From assembly GCA_965601475.1 (NCBI GenBank), contig OZ271832.1, positions 2,170,001 to 2,234,000 of the forward strand: a stretch of 64,000 bases of DNA, written 5' to 3'. The stretch's first letter is position 1; each line of letters opens with the position of its first letter. The position numbers were made by a program, and so were the translations under genes. This DNA is from JAWPMT01 sp965601475 (lineage in GTDB: Bacteria; Bacteroidota; Bacteroidia; Cytophagales; Cyclobacteriaceae). Shown here piece after piece: positions 36,134 through 45,897 of this stretch. Under the pieces are notes generated by a model that did not search any database, was not told where the DNA came from, and was given only the letters and a program-made list of their open reading frames with translations.

Positions 36134-37471
36134 ATGGAGCACATCGTAATCATAGGGAATGGTATTGCCGGTATCACCACGGCACGACATATCCGAAAAC
36201 GAAGCGAGCACAAGATCACGATCATCTCAGGCGAAACCGACCACTTTTTTTCGAGGACGGCACTCATGTACATCTACATGGGGCACATGGAATACAGACA
36301 TACCAAGCCTTATGAGGACTGGTTTTGGAAGAAAAACAAGCTGGAGTTGGTCAGGGGCTGGGTGAAAACAGTAGACTTCGACAATAAGCAAGTGCAGCTT
36401 GAAGACGGCAACCGAATGAGCTACGACAAGCTGGTAATTGCCACCGGTTCCAAGTCAAACAAATTTGGATGGCCAGGCCAGGACCTCGAGGGTGTGCAAG
36501 GGCTATACAACATGCAAGACCTTGAGCTGATGGAGACGAATACCAGAGATATCCAAAGGGCCGTGGTCGTCGGGGGCGGGCTGATTGGAATCGAAATGGC
36601 TGAAATGTTACACTCAAGACATGTCCCGGTGACCTACCTGGTGAGAGAGAAGAACTTCTGGAACGGAGTGATACCCACACAGGAAGCGCAACTCATCGAC
36701 CGACATATCATTGAGAATGGCATTGATCTTCATCTGGCCACGGAGCTGAAGGAAGTGGTTGATGATGGGCAAGGCAGGGTCAAAGCGGTGATCACTAATA
36801 AGAACCAGACCATAGATTGCCAATTTGTGGGTCTGACCGTCGGTGTTTCCCCCAACGTTGACTTCCTGCGAGATACCGCACTGGAGGTGGACCGGGGTGT
36901 ACTGGTCAACGAGTTTCTGGAAACCAACATACCCGATGTCTACTCTGCGGGTGACTGTGCACAACGACGAAATCCTATAAAAAATCGCAGGCCTATCGAG
37001 GCCGTTTGGTATACTGGCCGAATGATGGGTGAAAGCCTGGCCAAGACATTGACGGGCGAAAAAACAGCATATGATCCTGGATACTGGTTCAACTCAGCCA
37101 AGTTCTTTGACATTGAGTATCAGACCTACGGACATGTTTGGGCCCAGTTGAAGGATGGTGAAAAGGAATTCTATTGGGAGCACAGTTCAGGCAAGAAGTG
37201 CATGCACTTTGTCTTTGATGAGCATACCCGTACATTCCTGGGCGTCAATACTTTCGGGATCCGACTACGCCATGCGAACTTCAACAAATGGTTGCAGGAC
37301 CAAGCCTCCATCGAACATGTCCTTGAACATCTGAAAGACGCCAACTATGATCCGGAGTTCTACACGCAACATGAGGAGGAGATCATCAGCCAGTTCAACA
37401 AGGAAAACGGCACGACAGTGAAAGCCAGGAAAAGGAGTTGGAAGCGCATTCTCGATGCCGTGACAATTTGA
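36134..37471 (+). CDS. FAD/NAD(P)-dependent oxidoreductase
   Basis: 445 residues. FAD-binding IIGNGIAGITTARHI at the N-terminus, second dinucleotide fold AVVVGGGLIGIEMAEML, and closing flavin motif IPDVYSAGDCAQ. This is the layout of the nitrite/rubredoxin-reductase-like flavoprotein family. The last about 130 residues form an unusual C-terminal domain. The gene lies 46 bases upstream of a membrane polyferredoxin, suggesting electron transfer between NAD(P)H and the membrane. The palindromes upstream may respond to oxygen or nitrogen oxides; that is inference. Confidence 0.85.
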   Translation: MEHIVIIGNGIAGITTARHIRKRSEHKITIISGETDHFFSRTALMYIYMGHMEYRHTKPYEDWFWKKNKLELVRGWVKTVDFDNKQVQLEDGNRMSYDKLVIATGSKSNKFGWPGQDLEGVQGLYNMQDLELMETNTRDIQRAVVVGGGLIGIEMAEMLHSRHVPVTYLVREKNFWNGVIPTQEAQLIDRHIIENGIDLHLATELKEVVDDGQGRVKAVITNKNQTIDCQFVGLTVGVSPNVDFLRDTALEVDRGVLVNEFLETNIPDVYSAGDCAQRRNPIKNRRPIEAVWYTGRMMGESLAKTLTGEKTAYDPGYWFNSAKFFDIEYQTYGHVWAQLKDGEKEFYWEHSSGKKCMHFVFDEHTRTFLGVNTFGIRLRHANFNKWLQDQASIEHVLEHLKDANYDPEFYTQHEEEIISQFNKENGTTVKARKRSWKRILDAVTI

Positions 37472-37517
37472 ACTATCGGAAAAAATTGAACCCACAGAAC
37501 CAAAATATATTGGATAA

Positions 37518-39278
37518 ATGAAGCAAATCAGACTAGCAGGACTCGTCGTATTTCTTTTTTCGTTCTTCACGCTTCTGGCGACGCTATTTCTGGCAGAATA
37601 CACGCTGACGGAGGAGATCTTTGCCAAGAAGATAAAAAGTGAGCATCAGGATATCCTTCGACCAGAGATGCAAAAGCTCTTCGGCGAAACCTATAACCTC
37701 TCCATGCCTTTTGCCAACGGGGTGAAGCAGGTGGTGGAGCAAGTGAATGATAAGGCTCGGGCCGCTCAACAATGGGACAAAGTGATTTACTACGACTATG
37801 TGGGCTCGTTGACAAAGGCATCTGCAAGTGGATTGGTCGTAGAGAACAATACGCTGCTCTTCATTTTGGTTTTTGTCGTTGGTACCATAGGTGCTTTGAT
37901 GTTCAACCTACCCAATGTGGAGTTGAGAGGCCCCGCCGGCATAAAGAACAACCACATCTTTCACAATGCTTTGAATAACCGCGGATGGATGGGCATTGCC
38001 ATCGGTACATTGTTGATCGTCTTCTACATCTTCCTGTACTTCTACGATGCCTACATCATGAACTGGATCATTCTGGTCGAGCCCCTGAAGAAGTTGATCA
38101 TTCCATCCGGAGAGTCCAGTCAATGGTTTTTATATGGGTTCCTTTATACGTTCGCGGTGTTGGTGATGGGGATAAGGATGCTTATCAAGTACCGCCACAA
38201 CCGCTATCAAATATTCCGGACCCTTTCTGTCATGTTTTTTCAGTTGGGTTTTTCATTTCTTATACCGGAAATACTGGTGAAGTTGAATCAGCCCTACTTC
38301 AACTTTTCGAACATGTGGCCTCTGGATTACGACTTCTTTGATGCATGGCATATCAGCTCTCTCACGACAGCCGGAGGTACGGGTCTGTTCATGCTGGTGT
38401 GGGGCATTACCCTGTTTGTGATCGGTGTACCTGTTTTTGTTTTCTTCTTCGGTAAGCGTTGGTATTGCTCGTGGGTTTGCGGATGTGGTGGTTTAGCTGA
38501 AACCGCTGGTGATCCGTTCCGACAATTGTCTGATAAGTCTACTGAAGCATGGCAGATCGAGCGAGTCATCATTCATGGTGTGTGGGTTTTCGCCACGATC
38601 ATGACAATCCTGGTGCTATACAATTTCTACGGCGGTGATTTCTATTTTGGGGTAAACAAATGGATGGTATTTGCCTTAGTCGCCCTGGTAGGGGGCGGAC
38701 TGTACTTCATGCATCGCAAAAAATATCCGCACATGTCAGGCACCAAAGTGCGAAATGTGGTCGCTGGGATTGTAGGATTCATCGGCCTGGGCATTGCTTT
38801 CAGCGAGATCTCCGTTTTTGCTAAGTACATTCCTGTTGATGGTAGTCAATTCAACGTCTCCAGCTTGAATATCCGTACGATATACGGCTTTATGATCGGT
38901 TCGATCTTTTCCGGTGTAGTAGGTACGGGATTCTATCCGCTGATGGGGAATCGTGTTTGGTGCCGGTTTGGCTGTCCGCTGGCCGCTTACCTTGGTTTTG
39001 TGCAAAGGTTCAAATCCCGGTTCCGAATTACCACAAATGGAGGCCAATGTATCTCCTGTGGCAATTGCTCAACCTATTGCGAAATGGGTATCGATGTAAG
39101 GTGGTATGCGCAACGTGGTCAGAATATCGTGCGATCCTCTTGTGTAGGTTGTGGCGTCTGCGCTGCCGTATGTCCTCGCGGCGTGTTGAAACTGGAAAAC
39201 GGACCCAACGACGACCAATCCAGGATGGACGCACCTCCCCTGATCATCGGCAATGAAGGCATTAAAGTAGGCGCCTAA
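37518..39278 (+). CDS. Membrane polyferredoxin (NapH/NosR/CcoG-like)
   Basis: 586 residues with about eight transmembrane helices. Cys motifs typical of NapH/NosR proteins occur twice in membrane-edge loops (WYCSWVCGCGG and VWCRFGCPLAAYLG). Two [4Fe-4S] sets lie near the C-terminus: CISCGNCSTYCEMGID and CVGCGVCAAVCPRGVL. It likely passes electrons across or along the inner membrane, paired with the flavoprotein upstream. A CcoG/RdxA role in cytochrome oxidase maturation is possible but no cco genes are near. A terminator follows. Confidence 0.85.
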   Translation: MKQIRLAGLVVFLFSFFTLLATLFLAEYTLTEEIFAKKIKSEHQDILRPEMQKLFGETYNLSMPFANGVKQVVEQVNDKARAAQQWDKVIYYDYVGSLTKASASGLVVENNTLLFILVFVVGTIGALMFNLPNVELRGPAGIKNNHIFHNALNNRGWMGIAIGTLLIVFYIFLYFYDAYIMNWIILVEPLKKLIIPSGESSQWFLYGFLYTFAVLVMGIRMLIKYRHNRYQIFRTLSVMFFQLGFSFLIPEILVKLNQPYFNFSNMWPLDYDFFDAWHISSLTTAGGTGLFMLVWGITLFVIGVPVFVFFFGKRWYCSWVCGCGGLAETAGDPFRQLSDKSTEAWQIERVIIHGVWVFATIMTILVLYNFYGGDFYFGVNKWMVFALVALVGGGLYFMHRKKYPHMSGTKVRNVVAGIVGFIGLGIAFSEISVFAKYIPVDGSQFNVSSLNIRTIYGFMIGSIFSGVVGTGFYPLMGNRVWCRFGCPLAAYLGFVQRFKSRFRITTNGGQCISCGNCSTYCEMGIDVRWYAQRGQNIVRSSCVGCGVCAAVCPRGVLKLENGPNDDQSRMDAPPLIIGNEGIKVGA

Positions 39279-39306
39279 GCCACCACCGGTAAAGCTGAAG
39301 ATATTC

Positions 39307-39337
39307 AGGTCACTTCCAAGGAAGTGACCTCTTTTTT
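39307..39337 (+). terminator. Intrinsic terminator
   Basis: AGGTCACTTCC/GGAAGTGACCT inverted repeat followed by CTTTTTT, 28 bases past the polyferredoxin stop. Confidence 0.9.
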
Positions 39338-39400
39338 GAAATCCCATTTCTACAAATACGAAACTTATGCCGGAAGATTTTCGTATCTTCGGAAACATCA

Positions 39401-39445
39401 ATTTTGACAAAATCGAAAGTAATGTGAAACCTTAGGGATTTTGTC
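39401..39445. promoter_or_regulatory. Candidate PadR operator
   Basis: ATTTTGACAAAAT (39401-39413, perfect around a central A) is followed 23 bases on by GATTTTGTC (39437-39445), which repeats the same half-site inverted. It sits 25-70 bases upstream of the padR-like start, so autoregulation fits. Confidence 0.4.
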
Positions 39446-39469
39446 GAGTAACTCATTTGATCAAAGACT

Positions 39470-39796
39470 ATGAAAGGCACCAATCTCGGAGAACTTGAAG
39501 AACTCATCATGCTCACAGTGGCCATGTTATTCGATGACGCCTATGGTGTAGCCATACAGAATACCATCAAGGAAAAGAGCGGCAGGTCCATTTCTATTAG
39601 TACCGTGCATGCGGTACTGTATCGTCTGTCGGATAAGGGTTATGTAACCTCGCGATATGACGGAGCAACGGCAGAACGCGGGGGCAGGCGCAAGCATCTG
39701 TTTCGTGTGACAGTAGCCGGACAGAAAGCACTCAGCCAAGCCAGGTCTTTACGCAATGACATGTGGGACGCCATTCCAAAAATTGCATTTGAATGA
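39470..39796 (+). CDS. PadR-family transcriptional regulator
   Basis: 108-residue winged-helix repressor. Pattern: LGELEELIMLTVAMLFDDAYGVAIQNTIKEK, ISTVHAVLYRLSDKGYV, then the wing GGRRKHLFRVTVAGQKAL. It overlaps the permease start by 4 bases (ATGA). PadR/permease pairs of this kind are common in Cytophagales; the inducer is unknown. Confidence 0.92.
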   Translation: MKGTNLGELEELIMLTVAMLFDDAYGVAIQNTIKEKSGRSISISTVHAVLYRLSDKGYVTSRYDGATAERGGRRKHLFRVTVAGQKALSQARSLRNDMWDAIPKIAFE

Positions 39797-42417
39797 ATCT
39801 CCCGACACCAAGGTGGATAGAACGATTGCTGGATTGGTATTGTGAACCCTTGCTGGTCGAGGGCATTCTCGGGGATTTGGACGAGAAGTTTTACCTGAAC
39901 CTGGAAACCAGGGGCAGACGCATGGCCAGACTACTCTACGTTCTGCAAGGACTTGGTTTCCTGCAGCTGAAATTCCGAAAAAAAAGGTCAAACTCAAATA
40001 TCGAACCCATGCTCAAAAACAACCTCACCATCACCCTGAGAAACTTATCGAAACACCCATTCTACGCCTTTATCAACACCCTGGGGCTAGCCATTGGGAT
40101 GGCAGCAGGATTTATGATACTCCAATACGTGCACTACGAATTGGGATACGACAAATTCTTCGAGAACAAGGAAAACATTTACCGGGTGCAAACCAATCGT
40201 TACCAGGACGGTGAACTCGCCACGCAATGGGCCGCCGGCGCCGCAGGAGTGGGTCTCCACATGAAGGAAGATTTGCCAGAGGTAATTGAATTTGTCAACC
40301 TGGCATCCAGCCAGGCGCAGATCTCCTACGACAACAAGTATTATCAACCGGAGAGTCCCTACTATGCCGGAGAGGAGTTCTTTGAAGTATTCTCACTCCC
40401 CTTGATCGCGGGGGTGGACAGTCTGGTCCTAAAAGAGCCATTCACTGTCGCCTTAAGTGAATCACTTGCCAGGAAAATCTTTGGTGATGAGAATCCCATG
40501 GGACAGATTATCAGTCAGAATGATTCCCGCGACTTCAAGGTGACGGGCATCTTTCAGGACTTCCCAGGTCAGTCACACATGAACTTCGACCTGCTTTATT
40601 CATTCGAAACGTATGCGGTACTTACCAGCCAGGAAGCCAAAACGGCCTGGCAGTGGGATGGTTTTCTCAATTATGTGGTCCTTGCGCCTGGCACTGACCC
40701 GGATCAATTGGCTCTGAAGTTTCCTGACTTCATTGAGGCCCGGGAAGGAGAGACTTTGCGAGAGTTCAATTCCGATATGGAATTCATCCTCCAACCCCTG
40801 GCAGACATCCATTTGATCTCTGACTATCGCTCGGAAATCAAATCGAACGGCAACAAACAATCGACCTATTTCCTATTGATCATTGGCATGTTCGTACTTT
40901 TCATCGCCTGGATCAACTATATCAACCTCACCACTGCCCGATCCATGAATCGCGCCAAGGAAGTGGGTATTCGCAAAGTAATGGGCAGCAACCGAGCACA
41001 GCTCTTGCGGCAGTTCTTGTTTGAGTCCTTTTTCCTCAATCTCATGGCCTTCCTCATAGCAGCTGTCGCTGTGGTCATCAGCTTCCCCTTCTTCAACAAC
41101 TTTGTAGGAAGATCCAGTGCCTACACCTTCCCCACTGATGCTATCTTCTGGTTGGGCATTGGCCTGGTCTTTCTTGTTGGCATAGTGCTTTCTGGCTTCT
41201 ATCCGGCCGTAGTGCTCTCCAGATTCCGACCGGTAGCCGTTCTTAAGGGCAGGTTTTCAGGAAGTGCGTCAGGCAATCTGCTACGAAAAGGGTTGGTCGT
41301 ATTCCAGTTCCTGGCTTCATTGGTGCTCATTACCGGTACATTCATTGTCTATCAACAAATGTCCTTTCTTCAGTCGCAGGACCTTGGTGTGCGTGTAGAT
41401 CAGACGATGGTGGTATCGCCCCCTAGTTTCGCTACGGACTCCATATTTGAGATCAGAAACACCACCTTCCAGAACCGCCTGAACGGCGAAGCCAACGTGA
41501 GTGGCTTTGCCGTGTCAACCTCCGTACCTGGCAGAACACCCAACTGGAATGCGGGAGGTATTCGATTTGTCGGTGAGAGCGACAGCGAAAGCAATCAATA
41601 TCGTGTTCTTGGGTGCGACGATCAGTTTATGGATTTCTATGGAGTGGACCTCATTACAGGACGAAAATTCAGCAGCTCTTTTGGCAATGAAGATGCAAAT
41701 GTCATTTTCAATGAAGCGGCCATGCAGCGCATAGGGATTGCCGATCCGGAAGATCTGATCAACCGCAAACTCTTCTTCTGGGGGGACACCTTCAATATCA
41801 TAGGGGTTGTCAAGAACTATCGACAGGAATCGCCAAAACAAGCCTATGACGCTATCATTTTCCGGTATTTCGACTCACCTGGTGGCTATTACTCCATTGA
41901 TATCAACACCTCAGACCTGAAGCATTCTATCACACGCATCGAAGAATCCTGGGAAGAAGCCTTTGGGGCGAAGCCTTTTGACTTTTTCTTCCTGGATGAC
42001 TACTACAATGAGCAGTATGCCGGCGATGTGAAGTTCGGGTCAATCTTCAGCCTGTTTTCTGGTTTGGCCATTTTCGTTGCTGTTCTGGGGTTGTTTGGCC
42101 TCAGCTCCTTTATCACTGCGCTACGCACCAAGGAAATCGGCATTCGTAAGGTTCTCGGTGCCAATATCCAGGCGCTTTGGCTATTGCTAACGCAGAGCTT
42201 CATCAAATTGGTCCTCCTGGCATTGGCCATCTCCGTACCACTAACCTGGTATATCATGACTGGATGGCTGGACAATTTTGAAACCCGGATAGGACTTAGC
42301 TGGTACTTATTTGGGATCCCTGCGGTGAGTTTGCTGGTCATGACCGTCTTCACCGTGTCGTACCACACCCTTAAAACTGCAGTACTAAATCCTGCACTCA
42401 CATTGAAGGACGAGTAG
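39793..42417 (+). CDS. FtsX/MacB-like ABC permease with permease prefix domain
   Basis: 874 residues. The first about 70 are a soluble prefix (PTPRWIERLLDWYCEPLLVEGILGDLDEKF), typical of PadR-linked permeases. Then two FtsX-like halves, each with a MacB-type periplasmic domain. Motifs include INTLGLAIGMAAGFMI, EVGIRKVMGSNR and EIGIRKVLGANI before helix triplets. No ATPase gene is adjacent, so it must borrow one. Export of a peptide, lipid or drug is possible; substrate unknown. Confidence 0.9.
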   Translation: MNLPTPRWIERLLDWYCEPLLVEGILGDLDEKFYLNLETRGRRMARLLYVLQGLGFLQLKFRKKRSNSNIEPMLKNNLTITLRNLSKHPFYAFINTLGLAIGMAAGFMILQYVHYELGYDKFFENKENIYRVQTNRYQDGELATQWAAGAAGVGLHMKEDLPEVIEFVNLASSQAQISYDNKYYQPESPYYAGEEFFEVFSLPLIAGVDSLVLKEPFTVALSESLARKIFGDENPMGQIISQNDSRDFKVTGIFQDFPGQSHMNFDLLYSFETYAVLTSQEAKTAWQWDGFLNYVVLAPGTDPDQLALKFPDFIEAREGETLREFNSDMEFILQPLADIHLISDYRSEIKSNGNKQSTYFLLIIGMFVLFIAWINYINLTTARSMNRAKEVGIRKVMGSNRAQLLRQFLFESFFLNLMAFLIAAVAVVISFPFFNNFVGRSSAYTFPTDAIFWLGIGLVFLVGIVLSGFYPAVVLSRFRPVAVLKGRFSGSASGNLLRKGLVVFQFLASLVLITGTFIVYQQMSFLQSQDLGVRVDQTMVVSPPSFATDSIFEIRNTTFQNRLNGEANVSGFAVSTSVPGRTPNWNAGGIRFVGESDSESNQYRVLGCDDQFMDFYGVDLITGRKFSSSFGNEDANVIFNEAAMQRIGIADPEDLINRKLFFWGDTFNIIGVVKNYRQESPKQAYDAIIFRYFDSPGGYYSIDINTSDLKHSITRIEESWEEAFGAKPFDFFFLDDYYNEQYAGDVKFGSIFSLFSGLAIFVAVLGLFGLSSFITALRTKEIGIRKVLGANIQALWLLLTQSFIKLVLLALAISVPLTWYIMTGWLDNFETRIGLSWYLFGIPAVSLLVMTVFTVSYHTLKTAVLNPALTLKDE

Positions 42418-42440
42418 TCAATAACATTTTGTCGCAATAG

Positions 42441-42468
42441 AGGAGCTTTATGACAAAGCTCCTTTTTC
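42441..42468 (+). terminator. Intrinsic terminator
   Basis: Perfect 9-bp stem AGGAGCTTT/AAAGCTCCT, 5-base loop, then TTTT. Located 23 bases past the permease stop. Confidence 0.9.
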
Positions 42469-42511
42469 AGTAACGCGGTTTTTGCTAATTTCCTAAATCA
42501 AATCGCGGATA

Positions 42512-42949
42512 ATGTACTACTATCTCATATACATTAGCTACGAAACTCACCCCTTGGCTGAAGTCGATTTGGTGCATTTGCTGAGAGAAGCACGCAAGCG
42601 AAATGAGGAAATTGAGGTAACAGGAATGCTTGTATACCTGGATGGCAAATTTCTTCAGATTCTGGAGGGGGATAAAGAGGTCGTTCGGGAGCTCTATGAC
42701 AAAATAGCTCAAGACGATCGCCATCAGAAACCCAGCATCATACTTGAAGGCAATATTGAGAAGCGCAATTTTGAAAACTGGTCTATGGGGTTTGCTCATA
42801 TAAGCTATGAGACACTTCTTCGGGAAACAGGACTAAAGGACCTGGAAGGGTTCTTCAAGCAACAACACATAGAGGACACCAGCCACCCGGCTTTGATTTT
42901 TCTCAAGTTATTTTACAAGAAAAACAGACCCGACTTTGAGATACAATAG
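42512..42949 (+). CDS. BLUF-domain blue-light photoreceptor
   Basis: 145 residues, a short BLUF protein. Flavin-site residues are all present: Tyr7 in LIYIS, Asn31 in RKRNEE, Gln49 in FLQILEG, and Trp90/Met92 in NWSMGF, so it should be photoactive with FAD. No output domain is attached; about 45 residues of helical C-terminus follow. It overlaps the next gene by 14 bases, and an HD-domain protein comes after that, suggesting the signal goes to one of those partners. Confidence 0.92.
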   Translation: MYYYLIYISYETHPLAEVDLVHLLREARKRNEEIEVTGMLVYLDGKFLQILEGDKEVVRELYDKIAQDDRHQKPSIILEGNIEKRNFENWSMGFAHISYETLLRETGLKDLEGFFKQQHIEDTSHPALIFLKLFYKKNRPDFEIQ

Positions 42950-43592
42950 ATATTGGGTGATATTGGCCTGGGTAGCCCTATCTGCCTGTGATGAAGATAA
43001 GAAACAGCTTGCGGACAATGAAAAGCAAGTCCTGGACACGCTGGATCACCTGCTCGCCAAAAAAACCAAACCGATTGCTCCTCAATCCTGGAGCTACCTG
43101 GAGCGACAGTTTATGCCCAAAGCAAAACTCTATGGCAAGTTCTTTGAAGATCGTGTGCAATTTCACATTGTCAATGATCCTGCTTTGACGCTCTATCGTA
43201 CCTCAGTGAAGGAGCTCACCTTCTACCACATCGATGAGGAACTCGCCAAGAAGAAATTTCTCATGTACGGAGACATCTCTTCTGACCTTATGGAGACCTA
43301 TGGCAACTTCAAACTGAAACCACTGGATTCGCTCAGCAAGTTTGTTGCTAAGACAAAAACTATCATTAAGAAAGTGGGCGAACGGCCTTACCTCAACGAG
43401 GAACTCCGGCAATACGAAATGCGCTGGGAAAAGCAAGACAAGACCATTCGTTACCGGGTGTCCTCGGATTCTACGGGGACCAGAAGCTATGAGCTTTCAG
43501 AAGAGATACCTGATTACGCCTTTCTGTTCAACTCGGTAGAGTATGGCATAGGACTTGAAAACATAGACGATGGAGCCGAATCATCTGATTGA
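42936..43592 (+). CDS. Lipoprotein of unknown function
   Basis: 218 residues. The TTG at 42936, inside the end of the BLUF gene, gives a normal lipoprotein signal (RYNRYWVILAWVALSAC); the GTG at 42957 would leave too short an n-region. The mature part is charged and mostly helical, with no recognised family. It overlaps the HD gene by 23 bases. Probably periplasmic or outer-membrane-facing. Confidence 0.78.
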   Translation: MRYNRYWVILAWVALSACDEDKKQLADNEKQVLDTLDHLLAKKTKPIAPQSWSYLERQFMPKAKLYGKFFEDRVQFHIVNDPALTLYRTSVKELTFYHIDEELAKKKFLMYGDISSDLMETYGNFKLKPLDSLSKFVAKTKTIIKKVGERPYLNEELRQYEMRWEKQDKTIRYRVSSDSTGTRSYELSEEIPDYAFLFNSVEYGIGLENIDDGAESSD

Positions 43593-44091
43593 TCAAATAC
43601 TGGAAAAGTACAGCCGCGACCTGAGCAGGGACTATGCAGCCTACCGCAACCATGCTCAGCGGGTATATCATATTTGTATGGCCCTGGGTGGGCAAGCCTT
43701 TGAGTGGCAGCTGGCCGTTGCTGCTGCCTTCCATGACCTTGGCCTCTGGACCAACGATACCTGGGACTATCTCGACCCTTCGGTTCGCCTGGCTGAGATC
43801 TATTGTAAGGAACAAGGTCAATCCGACCACTTCCCCGAAATCAAGGAGATCATCATCCATCATCACAAAATATCCCGGTACAAAGGGCCTTTCCCAGCCG
43901 CAGAGTTCCTTAGAAAAGCCGACCTCGTAGATTTGAGTTTTCATCGCATCAAATACAGCATACCCAGAAACATGCTCGACCAGCTCTCCAATAGTTTTCC
44001 GTTTGCCGGCTTCCACCAGGTCCTTTGGAAAATGTTCCTGGCTAACCTCCGCAAGAATCCCCTGCGGCCCATGCCCATGATGAGAAGGTAG
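43570..44091 (+). CDS. HD-domain hydrolase
   Basis: 173 residues. HD metal-site residues: His28 (YRNHAQRV), His55-Asp56 (FHDLGLW), a His run in IIIHHHKI, and Asp in RKADLVDL. This is the compact HD family of phosphohydrolases. The third gene of a tightly overlapped operon with the BLUF photoreceptor, so light-dependent control of its activity or expression is plausible but unproven. Substrate could be a nucleotide or phospho-metabolite. Confidence 0.85.
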   Translation: MEPNHLIDQILEKYSRDLSRDYAAYRNHAQRVYHICMALGGQAFEWQLAVAAAFHDLGLWTNDTWDYLDPSVRLAEIYCKEQGQSDHFPEIKEIIIHHHKISRYKGPFPAAEFLRKADLVDLSFHRIKYSIPRNMLDQLSNSFPFAGFHQVLWKMFLANLRKNPLRPMPMMRR

Positions 44092-44202
44092 ACACTTCGA
44101 AATGGGCATTGCCTGGTTTCGTCTACCACTTTGTAGGCCCATGGCAAAACACTTTGTCTCCGAAATGCTTTAATTAGGAACGCAATTAATCTGACCATAC
44201 TC

Positions 44203-45897
44203 ATGAAAAAAGCATCTTTCGCATTACTGTTATTGATCACCTTCCAAACTGCCTGGAGCCAGGACCGGATCACCGGTGAACTTTTTGCCACACGCTCGGA
44301 AGTTTTGGCTCAAAATGGGATGGTGGCCACTAGTCACCCATTAGCCACACAAGTAGGTTTGGACATCCTCAAAGCCGGAGGTAACGCGATTGATGCTGCG
44401 ATTGCCGCTAATGCCACCCTTGGCCTCATGGAACCCACCGGGTGTGGAATAGGTGGTGACCTTTTTGCCATTGTCTGGGATGCCAAAACCGCCAAACTTT
44501 ATGGTCTCAACGCTTCCGGCAGATCTCCCCAATCCTTGACCCTCGAATACTTTGAGAAGGAAGGCATGGCGAAGATCCCATCGTTTGGACCTCTTCCCGT
44601 CAGTGTTCCGGGGGCTGTGGATGGATGGTTTGAGTTACATCAAAAATTTGGCTCCAAATCCATGGAAGAGATTTTGGCGCCTGCTATTGGATATGCAGAA
44701 GGAGGCTTCCCACTCACAGAACTCATCGCCTGGTACATTCAGCGTACGGTTCCCAGGTTCATGGAATCCGGATATCCCAATCTCAAAGAAACTTACATCG
44801 ACCAGAACGGAGGATCTCTGCCAAATGAGGGGGAAATCTACAAAAACCCATTTCTGGCCAATACCTATAAGCAGATAGCCGCAGGAGGACGCGACGCCTT
44901 CTACAAAGGTGAGATTGCAAAGACCATAGGCGACTTCATTGCGTCACAGGGCGGTTTTCTCTCCACCGAAGATCTTGCCAGTCACCAATCAGAATGGGTA
45001 GAGCCCGTTTCGGTGAATTACCGGGGCTATGATGTTTGGGAGTTGCCTCCCAACGGCCAAGGGATTGCAGCGCTACAAATGCTAGCCATCCTGGAGGGAT
45101 ACAATTTCTCCAATATCGAATTTGGTAGCCCGGAGCACCTGCATTTGTTTACAGAAGCTAAGAAGCTGGCTTTCGAAGACCGGGCGAAATACTATGCAGA
45201 TATGGACTTCGCCGACGTGCCAGTTCAGGGGTTGATTTCTGAGGAATACGCCAAACAAAGAAGGGCCCTCATTGGGAAACGCGCAAGTACCTACGACGCA
45301 GGCCAGATCAGCGCCGGAGAGACGATCTACATGACCGTCGCCGACAAAGAGGGCAATATGATCTCCCTCATCCAAAGCAATTACCGGGGTATGGGCTCCG
45401 GCATGGTCCCTCCGGGTTTAGGATTCATGTTGCAAGACCGAGGCGAGCTCTTCAGCTTGAAACGAGGTCAGGCCAATACGTATGAACCAGGAAAACGGCC
45501 TTTCCACACGATCATTCCTGCTTTCATCACGAAAGACGGCAAGCCGTTCGTCAGCTTTGGTGTAATGGGTGGTGATTTTCAACCACAGGGTCACTCGCAA
45601 ATTGTGATGAATCTGATTGACTTCGGCATGAACCTGCAGGAGGCAGGGGATGCCCCACGTTGGGACCATACGGGCACTTCCACACCGATGGGCGTACCCG
45701 CAACAGGACGAGGTGCGGTACGGGTAGAATCAGGCATCTCCTATGAAACCATTAGAGGACTGATGGACCGCGGTCATACAGTCAGGTTCGCCCGTGGCAT
45801 TTACGGCGGTTATCAGGCTATCATGTGGGATGAGCAAAACAAGGTCTACCGTGGTGCCTCTGAAAGTCGCAAAGACGGTCAGGCGGCGGGGTATTAG
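44203..45897 (+). CDS. ggt: Gamma-glutamyltranspeptidase
   Basis: 564-residue secreted Ntn-hydrolase with signal peptide (MKKASFALLLLITFQTAWS). The proenzyme region starts GMVATSHPLATQVGLDILKAGGNAIDAAIAAN. The autocatalytic Thr is Thr374 in GETIYMTVADKEGN, followed by LIQSNYRGMGSG and the PFHTIIPAF region. Cleaves gamma-glutamyl bonds of glutathione in the periplasm. Standard length; no cofactor gene adjacent. Confidence 0.92.
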   Translation: MKKASFALLLLITFQTAWSQDRITGELFATRSEVLAQNGMVATSHPLATQVGLDILKAGGNAIDAAIAANATLGLMEPTGCGIGGDLFAIVWDAKTAKLYGLNASGRSPQSLTLEYFEKEGMAKIPSFGPLPVSVPGAVDGWFELHQKFGSKSMEEILAPAIGYAEGGFPLTELIAWYIQRTVPRFMESGYPNLKETYIDQNGGSLPNEGEIYKNPFLANTYKQIAAGGRDAFYKGEIAKTIGDFIASQGGFLSTEDLASHQSEWVEPVSVNYRGYDVWELPPNGQGIAALQMLAILEGYNFSNIEFGSPEHLHLFTEAKKLAFEDRAKYYADMDFADVPVQGLISEEYAKQRRALIGKRASTYDAGQISAGETIYMTVADKEGNMISLIQSNYRGMGSGMVPPGLGFMLQDRGELFSLKRGQANTYEPGKRPFHTIIPAFITKDGKPFVSFGVMGGDFQPQGHSQIVMNLIDFGMNLQEAGDAPRWDHTGTSTPMGVPATGRGAVRVESGISYETIRGLMDRGHTVRFARGIYGGYQAIMWDEQNKVYRGASESRKDGQAAGY

